The notes beneath the pieces are model-generated. The model was given only the letters and a program-made list of their open reading frames with translations. It had not been told where the DNA came from and made no database searches. The translations under genes were made by a program, and so were the position numbers. A DNA stretch of 64,000 nt, from contig NZ_JAFFJV010000007.1 in assembly GCF_016924645.1 (NCBI RefSeq), forward strand, positions 43,593-107,592, written 5' to 3'. The stretch's first letter is position 1, and each line of letters starts with the position of its first letter. Shown here piece after piece: positions 60,862 to 64,000 of the stretch. The stretch is from Rufibacter psychrotolerans (GTDB lineage: Bacteria > Bacteroidota > Bacteroidia > Cytophagales > Hymenobacteraceae).

Positions 60862-61776
60862 TCAACTGTTCTTGTCATAGAGCGATTCCAGGGCCTCCTG
60901 CAAGTGGTTGTACTCAAAGGTAAAGCCGGTTTGCAGCACCTTGGTGGCGCTCACGCGGGAACCGCCCAGCACTACTTCGCTCAGTTCGCCCAGAACTAAC
61001 TTCAGGCCCAGCGCCGGAACGTTGGGGAACACCATGGGCTTGTGCATGACCTTGGCCAGGGTGCGGGTCAACTCCTCATTGGTGGCCGGGTTGGGGGCCA
61101 CGGCATTGTACACGCCCTGCATCTGCCGGTCTTCAATGGCTTTGATGAGCAGCCGGCACAAGTCGTCAATGTGGATCCAGGACATGAACTGCTTGCCAGA
61201 CCCCAGCGGGGCGCCCGCCAGCATTTTCACGGGTTTAGCAATCTGGGGCAAAGCGCCGCCTTTGTTGCTCAGCACAATACCAATCCGGAAGATGACGGTC
61301 CTGATGCCCAGGTTATGGATCTGCCACGAGGCCTGTTCCCACTGCTTGCACACCTCGGCCAGGAAGTCTGAGCCGTAGCTGCTTTCCTCCATCATGAGCC
61401 GCTCCCCCGAGTTGCCGTAGATGCCCACCGCCGAGGAGCCAATGAAGCCCTTTACGTGGTGGGGTGTCTTCTCCAGGTACTCACAGATCAGGTTGGTGGA
61501 CTGGATGCGGCTGTTCAGGATTTCTTTCTTGCGGGGAGCAGACCATTTCTCGCCGGCCACGCTGGCGCCGGCCAGGTTGATGATGTAGTCGGCATAGCGG
61601 ATGGCGTTCTCGTCAATGGCTCCCTTGGGCACATCCCACTTAAAGGTCTTGTAGCGGGCGTATTTGTCGGGGGTACGGCTCAGGTGGGCTACCTCGTAAC
61701 CACTGTCAATCAACATTTCTGATAAACGTGTGCCCACTAGGCCGGTGCCCCCGGCGATCAATATCTTTTCTGACAT
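60862..61776 (-). CDS. TIGR01777-family oxidoreductase (SDR epimerase type)
   Basis: A 304-residue protein from the start at 61776 (MSEKILIAGGTGLVGTRLSEMLI); 9 codons upstream are open. GGTGLVGTRL is the NAD(P)-binding motif; NLAGASVAGEKWSAPRKKEILNSR is the TIGR01777 signature and GIYGNSGERLMMEE follows. The C-terminal DUF1731-like part (KPMVFPNVPALGLKLVLGELSEVVLGGSRV) is present. Substrate unknown. It is downstream of folE on the same strand. Confidence 0.93.
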   Translation of the reverse strand: MSEKILIAGGTGLVGTRLSEMLIDSGYEVAHLSRTPDKYARYKTFKWDVPKGAIDENAIRYADYIINLAGASVAGEKWSAPRKKEILNSRIQSTNLICEYLEKTPHHVKGFIGSSAVGIYGNSGERLMMEESSYGSDFLAEVCKQWEQASWQIHNLGIRTVIFRIGIVLSNKGGALPQIAKPVKMLAGAPLGSGKQFMSWIHIDDLCRLLIKAIEDRQMQGVYNAVAPNPATNEELTRTLAKVMHKPMVFPNVPALGLKLVLGELSEVVLGGSRVSATKVLQTGFTFEYNHLQEALESLYDKNS

Positions 61777-61920
61777 GTTGCGTTCTCTACGGTCTACGCC
61801 CAAACCTGCTTATACGGCGGCGTATAGATTTGGGTAGGGTGCTACTTGCTTATAAAACCAGCGAAAAAGGAAACACAGCGTACGCCTGAAAAATTCATCT
61901 CTACCGGTAGCTCTGCCCTG

Positions 61921-62586
61921 CTACTTGTTGTGCCTAATGGCCTGCAGAAACTCTAGCCGGTAGGCTTCCTGCTCAAACAAGCCAGAGTACTCAGACGTGA
62001 TGGTGCTGCTGCTCACGTCGTTCACGCCGCGGCTCATCACGCACAGGTGGTCGGCCTCAATGTACACGGCCACGTTCTCGGTCTTGAGCACGTCGCGCAG
62101 CTCCTGGGCAATCTGGCGGGTGAGCCGCTCCTGCACCTGCGGGCGCCGGCCGTAGTACTGCACAATGCGGTTCAGCTTAGACAGGCCAATCACGTGCTCT
62201 TCTGGAATGTAGGCCACGTGGGCCTTGCCGATGATGGGCACAAAGTGGTGCTCACAGCTGGAGTAAAGGGTAATGTCGCGCTCTACCAGCATCTGGCGGT
62301 AGCCGTAGCGGTTCTCAAACAGACGGGCATGGGGGCGGTTCTCGGGGTTGAGGCCGTCAAAGATCTCCTTCACGTACATCTTGGCCACCCGGCGCGGGGT
62401 GCCTTTCAGGCTATCGTCTTCCAGGTCCAGACCCAGCAGGAGCATGATTTCCCGGAAGTGGTGCTCAATGCCGTTTATTTTCTGCTCATCGGTAAGATCA
62501 AACGCATCGGCGCGAAGGGGCGTCTCTAAAGAACCAGCCATATGTCCTTCCTCGGGATCTTCCTCTTGCCAGTCCCTTCTATCCAT
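61921..62586 (-). CDS. folE: GTP cyclohydrolase I
   Basis: A 221-residue enzyme from the start at 62586, which overlaps the upstream gene's stop by 8 bases and suggests coupling; an ATG at 62616 adds 10 residues. The zinc and active-site motif SSCEHHFVPIIGKAHVAYIP and GLSKLNRIVQYYGRRPQVQERLT are characteristic. It converts GTP to 7,8-dihydroneopterin triphosphate for folate or queuosine/pterin synthesis. Paired with the pterin synthase upstream. Confidence 0.96.
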   Translation of the reverse strand: MDRRDWQEEDPEEGHMAGSLETPLRADAFDLTDEQKINGIEHHFREIMLLLGLDLEDDSLKGTPRRVAKMYVKEIFDGLNPENRPHARLFENRYGYRQMLVERDITLYSSCEHHFVPIIGKAHVAYIPEEHVIGLSKLNRIVQYYGRRPQVQERLTRQIAQELRDVLKTENVAVYIEADHLCVMSRGVNDVSSSTITSEYSGLFEQEAYRLEFLQAIRHNK

Positions 62587-62986
62587 GGTATTCAACAAAG
62601 TTTCGTTCGGTTTCAAATAAAGTGACAGATAACGAGTAGCTTTCTGGGAGGTGGGGGCGTAAACGCTGCCAGATCACAACGGCGATATTCTCGGCGGTGG
62701 GGTTCAGGTGTTGGAACTCCTCCGTGTCCAGGTTCAGGTTTTTGTGGTCAAATTTATCTAAAATTTCGGCTTTTATCAGAAGGCTCAGCTTTTTCATGTC
62801 ATAGACGTAGCCGGTGTCTGCGTCAACGGGGCCGGTAAGCTTCACCACCAGGTCATAGTTATGGCCGTGGTAATTTGGGTTGTTGCACAGCCCAAACACC
62901 TTCTGGTTCTGCTCATTGGTCCAGGCGGGGTTGTGGAGCCGATGCGCGGCATTGAAATTTTCTTTTCGGCAGACGGTAACGTTCAT
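62579..62986 (-). CDS. queD: 6-pyruvoyl-/6-carboxy-tetrahydropterin synthase
   Basis: A 135-residue protein. Zinc ligands are His in NAAHRLHN and the two His of NYHGHNYDL; the catalytic Cys lies in GLCNNPNYHG. It uses dihydroneopterin triphosphate, the product of the adjacent FolE. The family includes PTPS and QueD; the operon with folE fits queuosine precursor synthesis, but the exact reaction is not proven by sequence. Confidence 0.9.
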   Translation of the reverse strand: MNVTVCRKENFNAAHRLHNPAWTNEQNQKVFGLCNNPNYHGHNYDLVVKLTGPVDADTGYVYDMKKLSLLIKAEILDKFDHKNLNLDTEEFQHLNPTAENIAVVIWQRLRPHLPESYSLSVTLFETERNFVEYHG

Positions 62987-63031
62987 ACAGCTTTGAACAG
63001 GTGGTGGGGCAATTTAGTTTTCATTTGCGGT

Positions 63032-63062
63032 TTTTATACTAGGGCCGGTTGGTTTAAATTTG
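63032..63062 (+). promoter_or_regulatory. Promoter of the terminal coiled-coil protein gene
   Basis: TAAATTTG (63055-63062) matches the -7 consensus; TTTT 19 bases upstream is a weak -33. It lies 68 bases before the start at 63131. Confidence 0.45.
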
Positions 63063-63130
63063 CGGGGCAGAAACTTCTGCACCCCCTGTTTCTGGGGCGT
63101 TTTTTAGATTTTTACCGAGAAGTAGATTAC

Positions 63131-63889
63131 ATGAAAAGTACGCGTACGCACCTTGGCGCAATGGTTTTGCTGCTCTTGTTCTGGGGAATGGCCCTTACCG
63201 GCTGGGCCCAGCGCTCTAAGGTGGAGGAGACCGAGCAGGAGATCAACGGCATTACCCGCAAAGGCCAGCGGATCATGATCCAATTGGACCACAAAGGGGT
63301 GGAGAAGGCCTGGAGTGCGTACCTAAGGGAAAAGACCGGCGGCACGGTGAAAGGACCCTCATTGCTGCCCACGCCCAAGGCGCAGGCCACCAAAGGAATT
63401 TACACCGTGGAGAAAGGCCAGCTGGACACCATCAGCGCCAACCCGCTGCGCATTGTCTCCAAAGTAGTGGGCACCCCAGAGGGAACCCTGCTGTGGTGGT
63501 CACTGGACATGGGCAACGCGTACCTGAGCCAGAAGGAAACCCCCAGGGAGTGGACCCGCGGCGAGGCGTTTTTGCAGCAGTTTGCCCGAAACCTCTACAA
63601 ACAAGACATCGCGCAGCAGGTGGCAGACGCCGAGAAAGTGGTGCTGAACAGCCAGGCCGCCGCCGACCAGGTGGTGCGCCAGGCCAACGAGATCCAGAGC
63701 CGCATTGTACGCAACCAGCAGAAAAAGCAGGAGATAGAGGCTGCCCTGGCCGAGAACGCCAGAGAGCTTGAGTCACTCAAGAAAGAGGTGGAGAACAACC
63801 TCAAGCAGCAGGAGGCCGCCAAGGCTGAGGTTGAGAACATGCAGCGCGCCGTGGAAATCGTAAAGGCCAAGCTGGACAAGATAGACTAA
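63131..63889 (+). CDS. Hypothetical exported protein with C-terminal coiled coil
   Basis: A 252-residue protein from the start at 63131 (MKSTRTHLGAMVLLLLFWGMALTGWAQ signal peptide); the frame is open 90 codons further upstream but opposite queD and non-coding. About residues 28-145 form a globular region (GITRKGQRIMIQLDHKGVEKAWSAYL, LLWWSLDMGNAYL). Residues about 160-252 are a long Glu/Lys/Gln heptad coiled coil. I do not recognise the family. Exported, possibly periplasmic. Confidence 0.75.
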   Translation: MKSTRTHLGAMVLLLLFWGMALTGWAQRSKVEETEQEINGITRKGQRIMIQLDHKGVEKAWSAYLREKTGGTVKGPSLLPTPKAQATKGIYTVEKGQLDTISANPLRIVSKVVGTPEGTLLWWSLDMGNAYLSQKETPREWTRGEAFLQQFARNLYKQDIAQQVADAEKVVLNSQAAADQVVRQANEIQSRIVRNQQKKQEIEAALAENARELESLKKEVENNLKQQEAAKAEVENMQRAVEIVKAKLDKID

Positions 63890-63915
63890 GCGCGGCTACC
63901 CAGAATAAGCGCGGC

Positions 63916-63987
63916 GGGGGGGGGGGGGGGGGGGGGGGGGGCCCCCCCCCCAGATTGGAGGGTTGAAACAAAAAAAAAAAAAAAAAA
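63916..63987. other. Homopolymer tracts at the right edge (probable artefact)
   Basis: A run of 26 G (63916-63941) is followed at once by 10 C, then 18 unremarkable bases and a run of 18 A (63970-63987). Nothing else in the window looks like this. It is most likely an assembly or sequencing artefact at a contig end rather than biology. Confidence 0.7.
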
Positions 63988-64000
63988 CCGATTGGTGGGG

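Overview
The window looks like chromosomal DNA of a member of the Bacteroidota, most likely the Cytophagales family Hymenobacteraceae (Rufibacter/Pontibacter-like). The evidence is a SusC/SusD pair, a secreted protein with a type IX sorting tail, DUF4832, TIGR02587/TIGR02588 and DUF2490 family genes, a TAT-exported GH109 enzyme, and promoters of the TTTG-N19-21-TAnnTTTG type. Genes are GC-rich and intergenic DNA is AT-richer. I see no tRNA, rRNA, CRISPR array, IS element or prophage. The ribosomal-protein and housekeeping genes argue for a core chromosomal region.

Layout. 1-14.9 kb: a glycan-utilisation (PUL-like) locus. It holds the end of a sugar-kinase-like gene, a CBM9-like protein and a GH109 glycosidase on +; a SusC-SusD-DUF4832-PKD lipoprotein-DUF4832 operon on -; and a DUF5009/HGSNAT-like membrane acyltransferase plus a LacI-family regulator on +. 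Two palindromic LacI-type sites lie between the divergent units and a third lies in front of the regulator. 15-17 kb: a selenoprotein-W-like protein and a type II NADH dehydrogenase, then an AT-rich stretch with a 51-residue small protein. 18-20.7 kb: rplM-rpsI-rpsB-tsf (-). 21-26.3 kb: an RluA-type pseudouridine synthase, a PhoR/PhoB-like two-component pair, a DUF3108 protein and recA (-). 26.8-30.7 kb: an outer-membrane protein, a GNAT acetyltransferase, the TIGR02587/TIGR02588 pair and a small unknown. 31-40.9 kb (-): MoxR ATPase, two parvulin chaperones (one with an embedded OmpA-like domain), an RsbW/RsbV/RsbU-like partner-switching module, and guaB. 41-41.8 kb: a repeat island. 41.8-55.3 kb: rhodanese, PnuC plus a NadR-type kinase (NAD salvage), PAP2, aldose epimerase, PhnA-like domain, MscS channel, NTF2-like, CxxC protein, DJ-1-like protein, AmpD-like amidase and a class A PBP. 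56.5-60.7 kb: a 1394-residue secreted clan-A glycosidase-like protein with five Big-like repeats. 60.8-63.9 kb: a TIGR01777 oxidoreductase, folE, a 6-pyruvoyl/6-carboxy-tetrahydropterin synthase and a coiled-coil exported protein. The last 85 bases are homopolymer-rich and look like an assembly artefact.

The most unusual signal is a dispersed family of about 25 intergenic palindromes of roughly 36-50 bp. Each has T-rich 5' arms, A-rich 3' arms and a 4-base loop, and many sit 5-18 bases after a stop codon. Their polarity (T before, A after) is opposite to that of intrinsic terminators, several of which (A before, T after) are present as clear contrasts. Other structured DNA includes a 195-bp element with 13-bp terminal inverted repeats directly in front of a PAP2 gene, a hairpin abutting the guaB start codon, a three-stem element at 21.2 kb, and 11-bp direct repeats resembling Pho boxes in front of the response regulator.
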